Source of the DNA: Guptibacillus algicola
Lineage (GTDB): Bacteria; Bacillota; Bacilli; Bacillales; Guptibacillaceae
NCBI RefSeq assembly: GCF_020171805.1
Contig: NZ_JAIVAF010000004.1
Span: forward strand, 186,001-250,000
Reading direction: 5' to 3'
Length of the DNA stretch: 64,000 bases
Each line of letters opens with the position of its first letter. Within the stretch, counting starts at the first letter, position 1. Below, piece after piece: positions 9,284 to 18,223 of this stretch. The translations under genes were made by a program, and so were the position numbers. A model generated the notes under the pieces. The model ran no database searches. It worked only from the letters and a program-made list of their open reading frames with translations, and had not been told where the DNA came from.

Positions 9284-9610
9284 CTACTTCTCCCAAATAT
9301 TAAACGTCATTCCATAAGGATCCTGCACATAGCAATCCTTTCCTTTACCTTCCCACCGAATGATTTTGCATCCATTCTTCAGCAGGTCATTCCTTGCTTC
9401 TTCTAACGATTCCACTTCCAACTCCAAGACAGGACCGAGGTTTTTTTCGCCATCGATTAAGAAGATATGGTTGTGAGCACTTTTGAATTCAACTTCATTT
9501 ACCGTGCTATGATCTTGGTGCTTTAAACCTAACACTTCTTCATAAAATGATTTTGCTTCAGCGACATTCTCCACCTGTAAACCAATATTTTTTGACAGTT
9601 CGTACTTCAC
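9284..9610 (-). CDS. VOC (glyoxalase/bleomycin resistance) family protein
   Basis: 108-residue vicinal-oxygen-chelate fold protein. It starts KNIGLQVENVAEAKSFYEEV and ends with the usual CYVQDPYGMTFNIWEK strand. Potential metal ligands are few, so it may be a binding or immunity protein rather than an enzyme. The start is GTG at 9610 with GAGGTG 6 nt upstream. Confidence 0.85.
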   Translation of the reverse strand: MKYELSKNIGLQVENVAEAKSFYEEVLGLKHQDHSTVNEVEFKSAHNHIFLIDGEKNLGPVLELEVESLEEARNDLLKNGCKIIRWEGKGKDCYVQDPYGMTFNIWEK

Positions 9611-9692
9611 TGCAACACCTCACTTCCTCCATTTATTATTCCCACTTATCCACCTTCTCTTTCATTCATCATATTCCTTTTTCAACTACTAT

Positions 9693-10685
9693 TTATACAT
9701 AGATCCCAAGTTTCCGCTTCACATCAGTGAGAAGAGGCATTACTTTAGCTCGTGCTTTTCCTGCGCCTTCTGCGAGAATTCGATCGAGCTCTTCAAGGTT
9801 CTCCATATAATACTTGTACTTTCTCCTCGGTTCGCGAAGAGCAAGATTCATTACATCGAAGAGTTCTCTCTTCGCTTCTCCCCATCCAATCCCCGTTTCA
9901 AATCGCTCACGCATCGTAGCGATCTCATCTTCGCTTGCAAACTCTCGATAGAGGGCAAACACAATCGATTCATCAGGGTCTTTTGCTTCATGTGGCTCTG
10001 TAGAGTCTGTTTTGATTCTGTTGATTAACTTTTTAAGCTTATCCGGCTCCTCGAAAATTGGAATCGTATTGTTATAGCTCTTACTCATTTTCCGCCCATC
10101 CAGCCCCGGAAGTACAGCTGATTCCTCCTCAACAACATAATCAGGTAATTTAAATGTCTCACCAAATTGTCTGTTGAATGTTTCCGCAAGATCACGTGCG
10201 ATTTCAACATGCTGAATTTGATCTTTTCCAACTGGCACAAGATCAGATTGGAATAACAAGATGTCAGAAGCCATCAATATCGGATACGTGAAAAGCCCCA
10301 TGTTAACCCCATCATCTTGTTCGCGCCCTGTTTCTCGGTTTTGATCTACGATCGCTTTATAAGCATGCGCACGATTCATTAAGCCTTTTGAACTAAAGCA
10401 TGCAAGAATCCATGATAGTTCAAAAATTTCCGGAACGTCAGATTGGCGATAGAAGATCGATTTCTGAGGATCTAGACCTAATGCAAGCCATGTTGCCGCA
10501 ATCCCATATGAAAGCTCCTTCATTTGTTTCGCATCTTGTATTTTCGTCAGACCGTGATAATCCGCTACAAAGTATACGGGTTCCTCATGCTTCGCAAGCT
10601 CTAACGCTGGCTTGATTGCACCGATATAGTTTCCAAGATGAATCCTTCCTGTTGGTTTAATGCCAGTTAACACGGTATTCTTCAT
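9693..10685 (-). CDS. trpS: Tryptophanyl-tRNA synthetase
   Basis: 330-residue class Ic aminoacyl-tRNA synthetase that charges tRNA-Trp. HIGH-type motif is in GIKPTGRIHLGNYIG and the KMSKS loop in DGRKMSKSYNNTI. The ATG at 10685 follows GGAGGAG at 5 nt; an open frame extends to 10727, but that part lies within the T-box terminator. Expression is controlled by the T-box leader immediately upstream. Confidence 0.97.
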   Translation of the reverse strand: MKNTVLTGIKPTGRIHLGNYIGAIKPALELAKHEEPVYFVADYHGLTKIQDAKQMKELSYGIAATWLALGLDPQKSIFYRQSDVPEIFELSWILACFSSKGLMNRAHAYKAIVDQNRETGREQDDGVNMGLFTYPILMASDILLFQSDLVPVGKDQIQHVEIARDLAETFNRQFGETFKLPDYVVEEESAVLPGLDGRKMSKSYNNTIPIFEEPDKLKKLINRIKTDSTEPHEAKDPDESIVFALYREFASEDEIATMRERFETGIGWGEAKRELFDVMNLALREPRRKYKYYMENLEELDRILAEGAGKARAKVMPLLTDVKRKLGIYV

Positions 10686-10716
10686 GATTACTCCTCCATT
10701 CAATTCAATACAAAAA

Positions 10717-10983
10717 GGGTCCCCCATCCTATAAAAGGACGAGAAACCCGTGGTGCCACCTTCGTTCGTTTACGTAAATAAACGCTCTTAACTCCTACAG
10801 AAATAAGAAACCCTTTCTATAAGGTGTCTCTTGTATCGGTAAGACGCTCCGCCGGAACCTACTCATCTTTCAGCCCAGAAGCTCAAAAGCCCATTCACCT
10901 TTTGCGCACACTGATTCACACCAACCATCAGCTCTCTGTCGTGACGCTCAAGACTACTCTTCTTCATCATCGCACGTTTATTT
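10717..10983 (-). promoter_or_regulatory. T-box riboswitch leader of trpS
   Basis: Minus-strand leader with the conserved T-box sequence AAGGTGGCACCACGGG (about 10747-10762). This is followed by a 13-bp terminator stem (GGGTTTCTCGTCC / GGATGGGGGACCC) and a T-run at 10716-10720. Upstream are the Stem I landmarks GATGAAGAAGAG and AGAGAGCTGATGGTTGG. A TGG in AGCTTCTGGGCTGAA is the likely Trp specifier. Uncharged tRNA-Trp should stabilise the antiterminator. Confidence 0.93.
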
Positions 10984-10990
10984 TTTTATT

Positions 10991-11019
10991 ATTCTAAATC
11001 TATATAACGAGTAAGTCAA
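10991..11019 (-). promoter_or_regulatory. SigA-type promoter of the trpS leader
   Basis: On the minus strand TTGACT (11014-11019), a 17-nt spacer and TAGAAT (10991-10996) precede the T-box by about 8 nt. Confidence 0.75.
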
Positions 11020-11333
11020 GAAATATTCCCCATATCATTAGTAGTTAACTATTTTCTAAAATGCACCTTCAAATTATCTAATTCTTTCAATACGCGTTAT
11101 ACTAGAGATAGAAAATAGCAAGATTCTGTTCCCCCCTTCCCTTCTATCCCAAGTTCCTCATATATCAGATTATTCAATATTCTATATAAAAAGGGTATTT
11201 TTAGAAATTTCTACATTTTTCTTTCGATGTATGACCAAAAATATTTTTGCTCAAAATATTTTTACTATCATGTGAATGTATGGAGGTGTTTCGTACGGTA
11301 TAGCAAGGTTTTCACCATTTTAAACAACAATTT

Positions 11334-11350
11334 TTAGTACCTGGTCATAA
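11334..11350 (+). promoter_or_regulatory. FapR-like operator upstream of desaturase
   Basis: TTAGTACCTGGTCATAA is an 8-1-8 imperfect palindrome (6 of 8 arm positions). Its left arm TTAGTACC is the hallmark of FapR boxes in bacilli, known here from memory. A second GGTCATAA follows at 11356-11363. A TTGACA (11370-11375) with TAGAGT (11393-11398) at 17 nt lies just downstream. FapR links malonyl-CoA to lipid gene expression, so control of a desaturase would make sense. Confidence 0.45.
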
Positions 11351-11461
11351 CTTTTGGTCATAAATCCCATTGACATGCCTTAAGGGTGCTGTTAGAGTTA
11401 ACTGCGAATCAAACAAAAATTATTGAAAATTCTGCCCAAATGACTATTGGAAGGTGATTTA

Positions 11462-12517
11462 GTGAAAGATCTACATTCATTCAGTTGGTATGCCGCTCGT
11501 GTCAAAAAACACTTGCCAAAAGATGCCTTCAAACCCGTACCAAGCCGATTATTCGGTGGTCTTATTTACTTGTTGATTACAATTGCCAGTTTCCTAATCA
11601 TAGGACTGTTTAACTTACATCCACTTATCAATTTAGCTCTCTCTGTTGTAATTGGTTCAAGCTTTGCTGGACTAGGGTTTCTTGGTCACGAAATCCTGCA
11701 CGGCACGGTAGTGCGGAAGCCTTGGCTTCGCGATACACTAGGTGCGATCGCGTTCTTCCCGCTAAGTACTGGACCAAAGCTATGGAGAAAATGGCACAAT
11801 ATGAATCACCATGTGCACACACAGCATGATGAAAATGACCCTGATGCTTGGCCAACACTCGAAAAGATTTCAAAGATGAAAATCTTCCAGTGGATTTACA
11901 AGCTTCCGTTTTTCATCAGAGCATTCTTTAGTTTTGCATCCTTAACATTACAGTTCACAGCTCATTCTATGAAAATGTTCTTCGTATATGTAAAAGAATT
12001 CAAATCCGGAAAGCAGACTGAAGTTTGGCTTCAAGTTGTTCTTCCTTGGGTAACGTGGATCGGTTTACTATTCATTATGGGATTCGAAAAATGGATTTTC
12101 GCGTTCTTCATCCCATTATTGATTGCAAACTTTATCGTGATGGCTTATATTTCAACAAACCACCGATTGAATCCATTAACACCTGTAAATGATCCGCTTG
12201 CAAACAGCTTAACTGTAACGGTTCCTAAATGGGTAGATAAGATTCACTTTAACTTCTCATACCATACAGAACATCATTTATTCCCGGGTATGAGCCCGAA
12301 ATACTATCCGATCGTTAAAAAACATATTAAAGATATGTGGCCTGATCGTTATCATGAAATGCCGATGACGAGAGCGATGATCGCATTATGGAAAACGCCG
12401 CGTGTTTACTTTGATCACAATGAACTGGTTGACCCAAATAGCGGAAACGCATTTGGATCACTAGGAAACAAGCTGAATCCACATTCGATTTTGCCACGAA
12501 AACTCACAAAGAAATAA
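11462..12517 (+). CDS. des: Membrane fatty acid desaturase
   Basis: 351-residue acyl-lipid desaturase, most like the bacterial delta-5 Des type, that puts a double bond into membrane phospholipid acyl chains. The three histidine boxes for the di-iron site are HEILHG, HNMNHHVHTQ and HTEHHLFP. About four transmembrane segments are visible. Start chosen is GTG at 11462, 5 nt after AAGGTG; a TTG at 11447 would include that ribosome binding site. The long upstream region (about 440 nt) carries operator-like repeats. The DesK/DesR-like pair is not adjacent. Confidence 0.92.
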   Translation: MKDLHSFSWYAARVKKHLPKDAFKPVPSRLFGGLIYLLITIASFLIIGLFNLHPLINLALSVVIGSSFAGLGFLGHEILHGTVVRKPWLRDTLGAIAFFPLSTGPKLWRKWHNMNHHVHTQHDENDPDAWPTLEKISKMKIFQWIYKLPFFIRAFFSFASLTLQFTAHSMKMFFVYVKEFKSGKQTEVWLQVVLPWVTWIGLLFIMGFEKWIFAFFIPLLIANFIVMAYISTNHRLNPLTPVNDPLANSLTVTVPKWVDKIHFNFSYHTEHHLFPGMSPKYYPIVKKHIKDMWPDRYHEMPMTRAMIALWKTPRVYFDHNELVDPNSGNAFGSLGNKLNPHSILPRKLTKK

Positions 12518-12521
12518 ATAG

Positions 12522-12549
12522 AAAGCAGCCCAAAAACGGGCTGCTTTTT
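12522..12549 (+). terminator. Terminator after desaturase
   Basis: GCAGCCC / GGGCTGC stem with A-rich loop and TTTTT. Confidence 0.85.
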
Positions 12550-12649
12550 CTAGTTATCAGAGAAGACCAAAAGCCCTCCCTGCAAACTTGTTCTCATTAC
12601 ATGCTTAAGGCAGGATTACCCTGCAGCATGCAGCTTTATGAATCGAGTA

Positions 12650-12745
12650 TTAGTACCCGCCTCCAACAAAAGCTGCACCTACGATGATAAGGAGAATAAA
12701 CAGCACTACAATTAGAGCGAACCCGCTGCCGTAACCATATCCCAT
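12650..12745 (-). CDS. YjcZ-family sporulation peptide
   Basis: 31-residue protein, too short for routine ORF calling. It begins MGYGYGSGF, has a single hydrophobic helix ([17 protein letters not shown]) and ends VGGGY. This Gly/Tyr-capped single-helix design is the YjcZ / SscA-like family seen only in spore-forming bacilli. ATG at 12745 follows GGAGG with 8 nt spacing. Single gene; presumably expressed in sporulation. Confidence 0.88.
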   Translation of the reverse strand: MGYGYGSGFALIVVLFILLIIVGAAFVGGGY

Positions 12746-12840
12746 GGAGTTGGCCTCCCTTCCATCATGGATTACTATATCCTATGCTATAGTTACCATG
12801 TTGGATGGGCATCCGTTTAGGAAGGGGGTTATTCTTTGTT

Positions 12841-13377
12841 TTAGCTCTCTGGATCCTCTAGCTTGACACCTAGACCTTCTGCCATACGATTAACAAAATT
12901 GAAGTATGAGGCGATCTGACAAACATCCAATATTTCTCGATCACTACACCCTATTTCTTTAAGTTCATCAACATCAACGTCTCTTACACTACTGGGTTTC
13001 CTCGTTAACTTTACTGCATAATCAAGGATAGCTACTTCTTTCTCATCCAATTCTACCTCACGATAATTTCTCTTCAATCCTTCCACTAGAACATGATCCT
13101 TCGTCACGAAATGGAGCGCCGCCCCATGATGTTCCATTCAGTAGAAACACTCATTTTCTACAGAAACAACGGTTGCGATCATTTCCCTCACCTTCCGTGA
13201 TAAAGGAGAAGAGGAGAACATGATCACTTTGTAATAGTTCAAATGCGTTTCGAGTGATCGTGGATTGAGTGAGTGAACGCGCAGTATATTGGCCATCTTA
13301 TTGTTAAATGCATCATAAAGCTCTTTTAACTTACCTTCTGCCTCATCATATGGCACCATGTGAATTCTTGCATTCAT
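12841..13377 (-). CDS. AhpD-like peroxidase-related protein with in-frame UGA at the catalytic Cys (possible selenoprotein, else broken gene)
   Basis: Two adjacent in-frame pieces (13377-13138 and 13137-12841) make one 178-residue carboxymuconolactone-decarboxylase/AhpD-like protein, the usual length for the peroxidase-related family. The join is ENECFY-UGA-MEHHGAAL. Family members have CxxC-x3-H here, and the UGA replaces exactly the second, reactive Cys, with the His four residues on. ATG at 13377 has GGAGAG 7 nt upstream. It is divergent from arsR and faces its operator. If the host decodes Sec this is a CxxU enzyme; if not, it is a nonsense-mutated pseudogene. Confidence 0.6.
13111..13127 (-). 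promoter_or_regulatory. bSECIS-like hairpin downstream of the UGA
   Basis: In the mRNA, AUGGGG pairs with CUCCAU (one G-U) around a 5-nt loop CGGCG. The loop begins 16 nt after the UGA and has G at position 2. Those are the general features described for bacterial SECIS elements. It is short and also protein-coding, so chance is possible. Confidence 0.4.
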
Positions 13378-13496
13378 CCTTTATCTCTCCTTTGTGATGT
13401 CATAGAGCTCCCGTCTCTCTTTGTCTTTTTCGAGTAAAAGAAGAATTCACCTTCTTCTCACTACAAAATACTAGAAACGAAGAAAAATCCATTGCA

Positions 13497-13518
13497 TATA
13501 TAAGCACATGCTTATATA
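13497..13518. promoter_or_regulatory. ArsR operator between divergent genes
   Basis: Perfect 10-bp inverted repeat with a 2-nt centre (TATATAAGCA-CA-TGCTTATATA). It is 20 bp upstream of arsR and about 120 bp from the divergent AhpD-like gene. Typical position and symmetry for an ArsR/SmtB-family site. Confidence 0.8.
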
Positions 13519-13538
13519 CTAATGACGGGGGTGATGCA

Positions 13539-13883
13539 ATGAATCGAACAGCCATTGAGATGGAATTAGCTGCTAGCGTTCTTAAACTATTAGGAGATAA
13601 AACAAGGCTCACGATCATCGGTTTGTTAAAAGATGGCGAGTGCTGTGTGTGTGAATTTGTTGACTTACTTAATATGAGTCAACCTTCAGTCAGTCAACAT
13701 CTTAGGAAACTTCGGGATGCGGGGTTAGTAAAAGAACGAAGAAATAGCCAGTGGATTTTCTACTCGCTTAATAAGGACCATGAAGCTTTTTCTATCATCG
13801 AAAGCGTCATTCAGCTCATACCAGACCAAAAAGAAAAGCTTCACCAACTAGAAATAAGCGGCCGTCGCATTCGCTGTGATTAA
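13539..13883 (+). CDS. arsR: ArsR-family arsenic-responsive repressor
   Basis: 114-residue winged-helix metalloregulator. The metal site is [13 protein letters not shown], matching the ELCVCDL-type As(III)-binding helix, and the recognition helix is [17 protein letters not shown]. It should sit on the palindrome upstream and release DNA on binding arsenite. Its stop lies 13 nt before the arsB start, so the genes are co-transcribed. ATG at 13539 follows GGGGGTGAT. Confidence 0.93.
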   Translation: MNRTAIEMELAASVLKLLGDKTRLTIIGLLKDGECCVCEFVDLLNMSQPSVSQHLRKLRDAGLVKERRNSQWIFYSLNKDHEAFSIIESVIQLIPDQKEKLHQLEISGRRIRCD

Positions 13884-13896
13884 TGGAGGAATTGAT

Positions 13897-15192
13897 TTGA
13901 TTTCTGTACTACTTGCAATCATGATTTTTATACTTACGCTAGTTCTCGTCATCTGGCAGCCGAAGAACCTTGGAATTGGGTGGACGGCTTGCGGTGGTGC
14001 GATTCTAGCTCTTCTTGTAGGGGTCGTTGATTTTCAAGATGTGATAACAGTAACGGGAATTGTGTGGAACGCCACATTCGCCTTTATTGCCATTATCTTA
14101 ATTTCACTTATCCTCGATGAAATCGGGTTCTTCGAATGGGCTGCTCTTCATATGGCAAGAGTAGCAAAAGGGAATGGACTTCGAATGTTCATTTACGTAA
14201 CACTTCTTGGAGCTGTTGTTGCTGCACTTTTCGCAAATGATGGCGCAGCTCTTATTCTGACACCAATCGTGCTCGCGATGGTTCGGAACCTTAAGTTCCA
14301 AGAGAGAATGATTTTCCCGTTTATTATGGCGAGTGGATTTATCGCAGACACAACCTCACTGCCACTCGTTGTTAGTAACCTTGTGAATATCGTATCAGCG
14401 GACTTTTTCGATATTGGGTTCGTTGAGTATGCTTCAAGAATGATCGTTCCAAACTTCTTCGCACTAGGCGCAAGTATCCTTGTGCTCTACCTTTTCTTTA
14501 GAAAAGATATTCCAGGAAACTATGATCTAAAAATGCTTCGAGCACCGAAAGAAGCGATCCGTGATGAGAAGATGTTTAAACTGTCCTGGCTTGTACTTGC
14601 TGTCCTGCTCGTAGGATATTTTGCAAGTGAATTTATCGGCGTTCCTGTTTCGATCATCGCAGGGATTGTAGCCATTTTCTTCCTGCTGATGGCTAGAAGA
14701 AGTTCCGCAGTTGAAACACGTAAAGTCGTTAATGGTGCGCCTTGGGCGATCGTGTTCTTCTCGATCGGTATGTACGTTGTCGTTTACGGGCTCCGTAATG
14801 TTGGCTTAACGGACATACTCGCAGACCTCATTCAAGGTGCTGCAGACCAAGGATTACTAGCAGCGACCGTTTCGATGGGCTTCATTGCCGCCATTTTATC
14901 TTCAATCATGAACAATATGCCTACGGTTATGATCGATGCCCTTGCTATTGAAGCAACATCTACGACAGGCACGCTAAAAGAAGCACTGATTTACGCAAAC
15001 ATCATCGGCTCTGACTTAGGTCCTAAGATCACTCCGATCGGTTCACTTGCTACATTATTATGGCTTCACGTACTTTCCCTTAAAGGTGTGAAGATTTCCT
15101 GGGGATACTATTTCAAAATTGGAATCATCTTAACAGTACCAACACTGTTAATCACACTCTTTGGCCTTTATCTATGGCTATTGATTCTCTAA
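13897..15192 (+). CDS. arsB: Arsenite efflux permease ArsB
   Basis: 431-residue ArsB/NhaD-superfamily transporter with about 11-12 membrane segments that exports arsenite. Signature stretches include [29 protein letters not shown] and [14 protein letters not shown]. The start is TTG at 13897 with TGGAGGA 6 nt before it. The longer open frame begins at a GTG inside arsR and would contain the ribosome binding site. Middle gene of arsRBC. Confidence 0.94.
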   Translation: MISVLLAIMIFILTLVLVIWQPKNLGIGWTACGGAILALLVGVVDFQDVITVTGIVWNATFAFIAIILISLILDEIGFFEWAALHMARVAKGNGLRMFIYVTLLGAVVAALFANDGAALILTPIVLAMVRNLKFQERMIFPFIMASGFIADTTSLPLVVSNLVNIVSADFFDIGFVEYASRMIVPNFFALGASILVLYLFFRKDIPGNYDLKMLRAPKEAIRDEKMFKLSWLVLAVLLVGYFASEFIGVPVSIIAGIVAIFFLLMARRSSAVETRKVVNGAPWAIVFFSIGMYVVVYGLRNVGLTDILADLIQGAADQGLLAATVSMGFIAAILSSIMNNMPTVMIDALAIEATSTTGTLKEALIYANIIGSDLGPKITPIGSLATLLWLHVLSLKGVKISWGYYFKIGIILTVPTLLITLFGLYLWLLIL

Positions 15193-15225
15193 AATTACAT
15201 TTCAACAAAGAGGAGACTGCTAATT

Positions 15226-15648
15226 ATGTCTAACAAAAAAACGATTTATTTCCTATGTACAGGTAATTCTTGTAGAAGCCAAATGGCTGAGGGTTTCGCA
15301 AAAAAACACCTAAGCGATCGCTACGACGTTTATTCAGCTGGTATTGAAGCGCATGGCTTAAACCCGAATGCCGTTAAAGCAATGAATGAAGTGGACATCG
15401 ACATCACAAACCAAACATCAGACACCATTGATTCCGAGCTATTGAACAATGCTGATATGGTCGTAACGCTTTGCGGTGATGCAAACGATAAATGCCCTAT
15501 GACTCCTCCACATGTAACACGTGAGCACTGGGGCTTTGACGATCCAGCCAAAGCTGAAGGAACAGAAGAAGAAAAATGGGCGTTCTTCCAACGTGTTCGC
15601 GATGAAATCGATGCACGCATCGAACGCTTCGCAAAAGAAGAGCAGTAA
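15226..15648 (+). CDS. arsC: Arsenate reductase, thioredoxin-coupled
   Basis: 140-residue low-molecular-weight-phosphatase-fold arsenate reductase of the Gram-positive type. P-loop CTGNSCRS carries the nucleophile Cys, and the redox pair is CGDANDKC. It reduces arsenate to arsenite for export by ArsB, using thioredoxin. All three catalytic positions are ordinary Cys codons, in contrast with the UGA in the divergent gene. ATG at 15226 follows AGAGGAGA. Last gene of the operon. Confidence 0.96.
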   Translation: MSNKKTIYFLCTGNSCRSQMAEGFAKKHLSDRYDVYSAGIEAHGLNPNAVKAMNEVDIDITNQTSDTIDSELLNNADMVVTLCGDANDKCPMTPPHVTREHWGFDDPAKAEGTEEEKWAFFQRVRDEIDARIERFAKEEQ

Positions 15649-15652
15649 ACAT

Positions 15653-15686
15653 AAAAAGGCATTCCCATCGATTGGGGATGCCTTTT
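15653..15686. terminator. Terminator after arsC
   Basis: AAAAGGCATTCCC / GGGGATGCCTTTT stem between convergent arsC and thioesterase genes. Confidence 0.85.
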
Positions 15687-15692
15687 CATATG

Positions 15693-16169
15693 CTAATCTT
15701 TTTTTCTTTTAATACCGATTGTTCTTCCAGCATGCTTCGGTTTTTCGTTTTCTTTATCCATCAAGTACAGTCGCTCTAATTCGACACCCACAGCTTCAGG
15801 AAATGCTCCAGGTCTTCCCTCTGTCGTATCCATTCCCATTAGCATCTGTTCACTCGTTGCCACTAAATCACCCTGCTCATTGCTCATCATGAAGAAGATG
15901 TGAATACGTTTCTGATCAATATCTAACAATTGACTAGTAACAATCAATTTCTCACCTTCATGTGCTTCCTTCAAGTAGCAAAGGTGCGTTTCCAAAGTAA
16001 AAATCGTGTAACTGTATTTTTCGCGTGCTTCCTCGTGCAAGCCGATATAGTTCATAAATTCGTCGACAGCGATGCTAAATACTTTCGCATACTCAGCATC
16101 ATTCATATGACCATTGTAATCGACCCATTCATTAAGTACCTTTTGTTCTAGTTTGAAAGAAGGCTTCAC
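15693..16169 (-). CDS. Acyl-CoA thioesterase of the carnitine operon (likely betainyl-CoA thioesterase)
   Basis: 158-residue hot-dog-fold 4HBT/YbgC-like thioesterase. The family Asp is in LNEWVDYNGHMNDAEY. It is the last gene of a three-gene operon, 11 nt after the carnitine dehydrogenase stop. In characterised L-carnitine pathways a thioesterase with this neighbourhood releases glycine betaine from betainyl-CoA, the product of the BKACE step. Specificity here is inferred from context. Confidence 0.85.
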   Translation of the reverse strand: MKPSFKLEQKVLNEWVDYNGHMNDAEYAKVFSIAVDEFMNYIGLHEEAREKYSYTIFTLETHLCYLKEAHEGEKLIVTSQLLDIDQKRIHIFFMMSNEQGDLVATSEQMLMGMDTTEGRPGAFPEAVGVELERLYLMDKENEKPKHAGRTIGIKRKKD

Positions 16170-16180
16170 GTCATTCCCTC

Positions 16181-17143
16181 CTATTCGTTTGTCTTTCTAG
16201 ACTGTTGTGCTTCTGGCCAATAGTCCTTAACAAGATCAAGAAGTTTAACAAGAAATTCGTTTCGGTTCTTATCAAGTTCCGATAAGCTACAGTCACGAGA
16301 CTGATCTTCACACCCCTCTACTACTCGGTCGTGAAGCTCATCCGTTAGCTCCGGAGCTTCAAGCTTTGTCCATGGCTTCTTAAGTGCAGGTCCAAACTGT
16401 TTCAACATATGACGCATGCCGCCTTCCCCCCCTGCAAGATGGAACGTAAGGAAAGGACCGTACTGTGCATAACGAAGTCCTGCGCCATAAATAAACGCAT
16501 TGTCCACTTCTTCTGTCGTTGCGATCCCTTCGTTGACGATATGAAGCGATTCACGCCAAATTGCCTCGAGTAGACGGTCCGCAATGTGACCCTCAATTTC
16601 ATGGCGCACAAGTAACGTCTTCATATTCATACCTTCAAAGAACGCCATCGCACGATCAGTGTACTCTTTTGTGGTACCTTGTCCTGGGACAACTTCTACT
16701 AATGGCAAAATGTAAACAGGATGAAATGGATGAGCTACAACAAAACGTTCAGGGTGTGCTAGTCCACGCTGTAAATAGGATGGCTTAATTCCTGAAGTAC
16801 TTGATCCGATGACCGCATCCTTTTTGGCATGTGCATCGATATTCTTTAGTACAGACTCCTTCAAATCTTCAACCTCAGGAACATTTTCCTGAATATAATC
16901 AGCATTTGCAACTGCAGTCGCAAGATCTTGCTCAAACGACAATCGATCTCTTGATGCCCCATCTGCTAGTCCGAGTTCCTTTACGTATGGCCATGCATGA
17001 TCGACCGCTTTACGCATTCTCTCCTCAGCGCCGTCTGCTGGATCAGTTGCAACAACATCGTACCCATTAGCAAGAAAGCGTGTAATCCACCCATTGCCAA
17101 TTACGCCTGTCCCTACGACTGCAACTTTTTTGATATCTGCCAT
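16181..17143 (-). CDS. L-carnitine 3-dehydrogenase
   Basis: 320-residue member of the 3-hydroxyacyl-CoA dehydrogenase superfamily. The Rossmann motif is VAVVGTGVIGNGW, the catalytic region contains IGSSTSGIKPS, and HPFHPVYILPLVEVVPG is the HP-rich signature. Oxidises L-carnitine to 3-dehydrocarnitine with NAD+. Assignment to carnitine rather than hydroxyacyl-CoA rests on its place between BKACE and a thioesterase and on its short length. Starts 2 nt after the BKACE stop, with GGAGGG at 8 nt. Confidence 0.9.
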   Translation of the reverse strand: MADIKKVAVVGTGVIGNGWITRFLANGYDVVATDPADGAEERMRKAVDHAWPYVKELGLADGASRDRLSFEQDLATAVANADYIQENVPEVEDLKESVLKNIDAHAKKDAVIGSSTSGIKPSYLQRGLAHPERFVVAHPFHPVYILPLVEVVPGQGTTKEYTDRAMAFFEGMNMKTLLVRHEIEGHIADRLLEAIWRESLHIVNEGIATTEEVDNAFIYGAGLRYAQYGPFLTFHLAGGEGGMRHMLKQFGPALKKPWTKLEAPELTDELHDRVVEGCEDQSRDCSLSELDKNRNEFLVKLLDLVKDYWPEAQQSRKTNE

Positions 17144-17145
17144 CT

Positions 17146-18036
17146 TTATTGCCCTCCGTGCGGATTTCTAAGTTGTAGATAGTCTCTTGCTTCTTCTGGA
17201 GTCATTGGTTCTAGTCCATGACCATTAAGCATCGTAACGGCTTTATCAACAAGCTGTTCATTCGTTGCAGGAACGCCTTTACTCAAGTAAATGTTATCTT
17301 CAAGCCCTACTCGCACATTCCCTCCAAGCATTGCTGATTGCGCTGCGATTGGCATTTGCATTCTGCCGATTCCAAACGCTGACCAGTGCGCATTTTCAGG
17401 GAGACGATTTCTCATATACAGCATCGTTTCTGCATCCGCTTCAGCTCCCCACGGAATACCGAGGCAAAACTGAAACATTGGATCGCCATCGATTAAACCT
17501 TCATCGATCAATTGTTTTGCAAAGCGAACGTGACCTGTATCAAAGCACTCAAGTTCAGGCTTTACACCACTTTCTTGAATAAGCTTTGCTTGTTCACGCA
17601 ACCAGTCAGTTGGGCTCATGTAGATCATGTTACCAAAATTCGTACTACCGCAATCCAGTGTGCACATTTCCGGTAATAACTGTCCTACAGGTTCATGGCG
17701 TTCTCTCGGTGTTTGCATATCTGTACCTTCTCCACCCGCAGACGGTGTGGATAAACTAGGGATGAAATCTCCACCGCCTCCAGATGTGATGTTGATAATC
17801 ACGTCTGTCTCAGATTCACGAATACGTTCGACGATTTCACGGTAATGATCTACATTATGGCTAATTCCACCTGTTTCAGGATTGCGAGCATGAACGTGGG
17901 CGATTGTTGCACCTGCTTTCGCTGATTCAATTGCAGATTCTGCAATTTCTTTCGGTGTGACAGGTACATGTGGATTTTTCTTAATGGTATCTCCTGCACC
18001 TGTTACTGCTGCTGTTAACAATACTTTTCCTTTCAT
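17146..18036 (-). CDS. Beta-keto acid cleavage enzyme (BKACE, DUF849), probably 3-dehydrocarnitine specific
   Basis: 296-residue TIM-barrel Zn enzyme that condenses a beta-keto acid with acetyl-CoA, giving acetoacetate and a new CoA ester. Metal ligands are likely the HxH in IAHVHARNPETG and the downstream Glu in PELECFDTGH. Beside carnitine dehydrogenase the expected substrate is 3-dehydrocarnitine, giving betainyl-CoA. ATG at 18036 follows AAAGGAGG with 8 nt spacing; an extension to 18066 would include it. First gene of the operon. Confidence 0.92.
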   Translation of the reverse strand: MKGKVLLTAAVTGAGDTIKKNPHVPVTPKEIAESAIESAKAGATIAHVHARNPETGGISHNVDHYREIVERIRESETDVIINITSGGGGDFIPSLSTPSAGGEGTDMQTPRERHEPVGQLLPEMCTLDCGSTNFGNMIYMSPTDWLREQAKLIQESGVKPELECFDTGHVRFAKQLIDEGLIDGDPMFQFCLGIPWGAEADAETMLYMRNRLPENAHWSAFGIGRMQMPIAAQSAMLGGNVRVGLEDNIYLSKGVPATNEQLVDKAVTMLNGHGLEPMTPEEARDYLQLRNPHGGQ

Positions 18037-18099
18037 CCTTATGTCCTCCTTTATATCCCTATACATTAGTGCTTACTTTTTAAATACAATTTAAACTAT

Positions 18100-18113
18100 A
18101 CCATCCGGACTGT
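18100..18113. promoter_or_regulatory. Candidate TetR operator, carnitine operon side
   Basis: ACCATCCGGACTGT, sharing 9 of 14 positions with the second site at 18210 (common pattern ACCRTCYRRACWGT). It lies 64 bp upstream of the BKACE start in the divergent intergenic region. Confidence 0.5.
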
Positions 18114-18209
18114 TTACTTTCAACCTTCCGCAGATTAGTTATGCAAGGAATTTTTCATGATATAACTTGTTGCTTTCCTCTACTACACTGACTAATAACT
18201 TGATTAAAA

Positions 18210-18223
18210 ACCGTCTAAACAGT
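18210..18223. promoter_or_regulatory. Candidate TetR operator, regulator side
   Basis: ACCGTCTAAACAGT, an imperfect palindrome (10 of 14 symmetric). It is 106 bp upstream of the tetR-type gene and matches the site at 18100. Confidence 0.5.
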
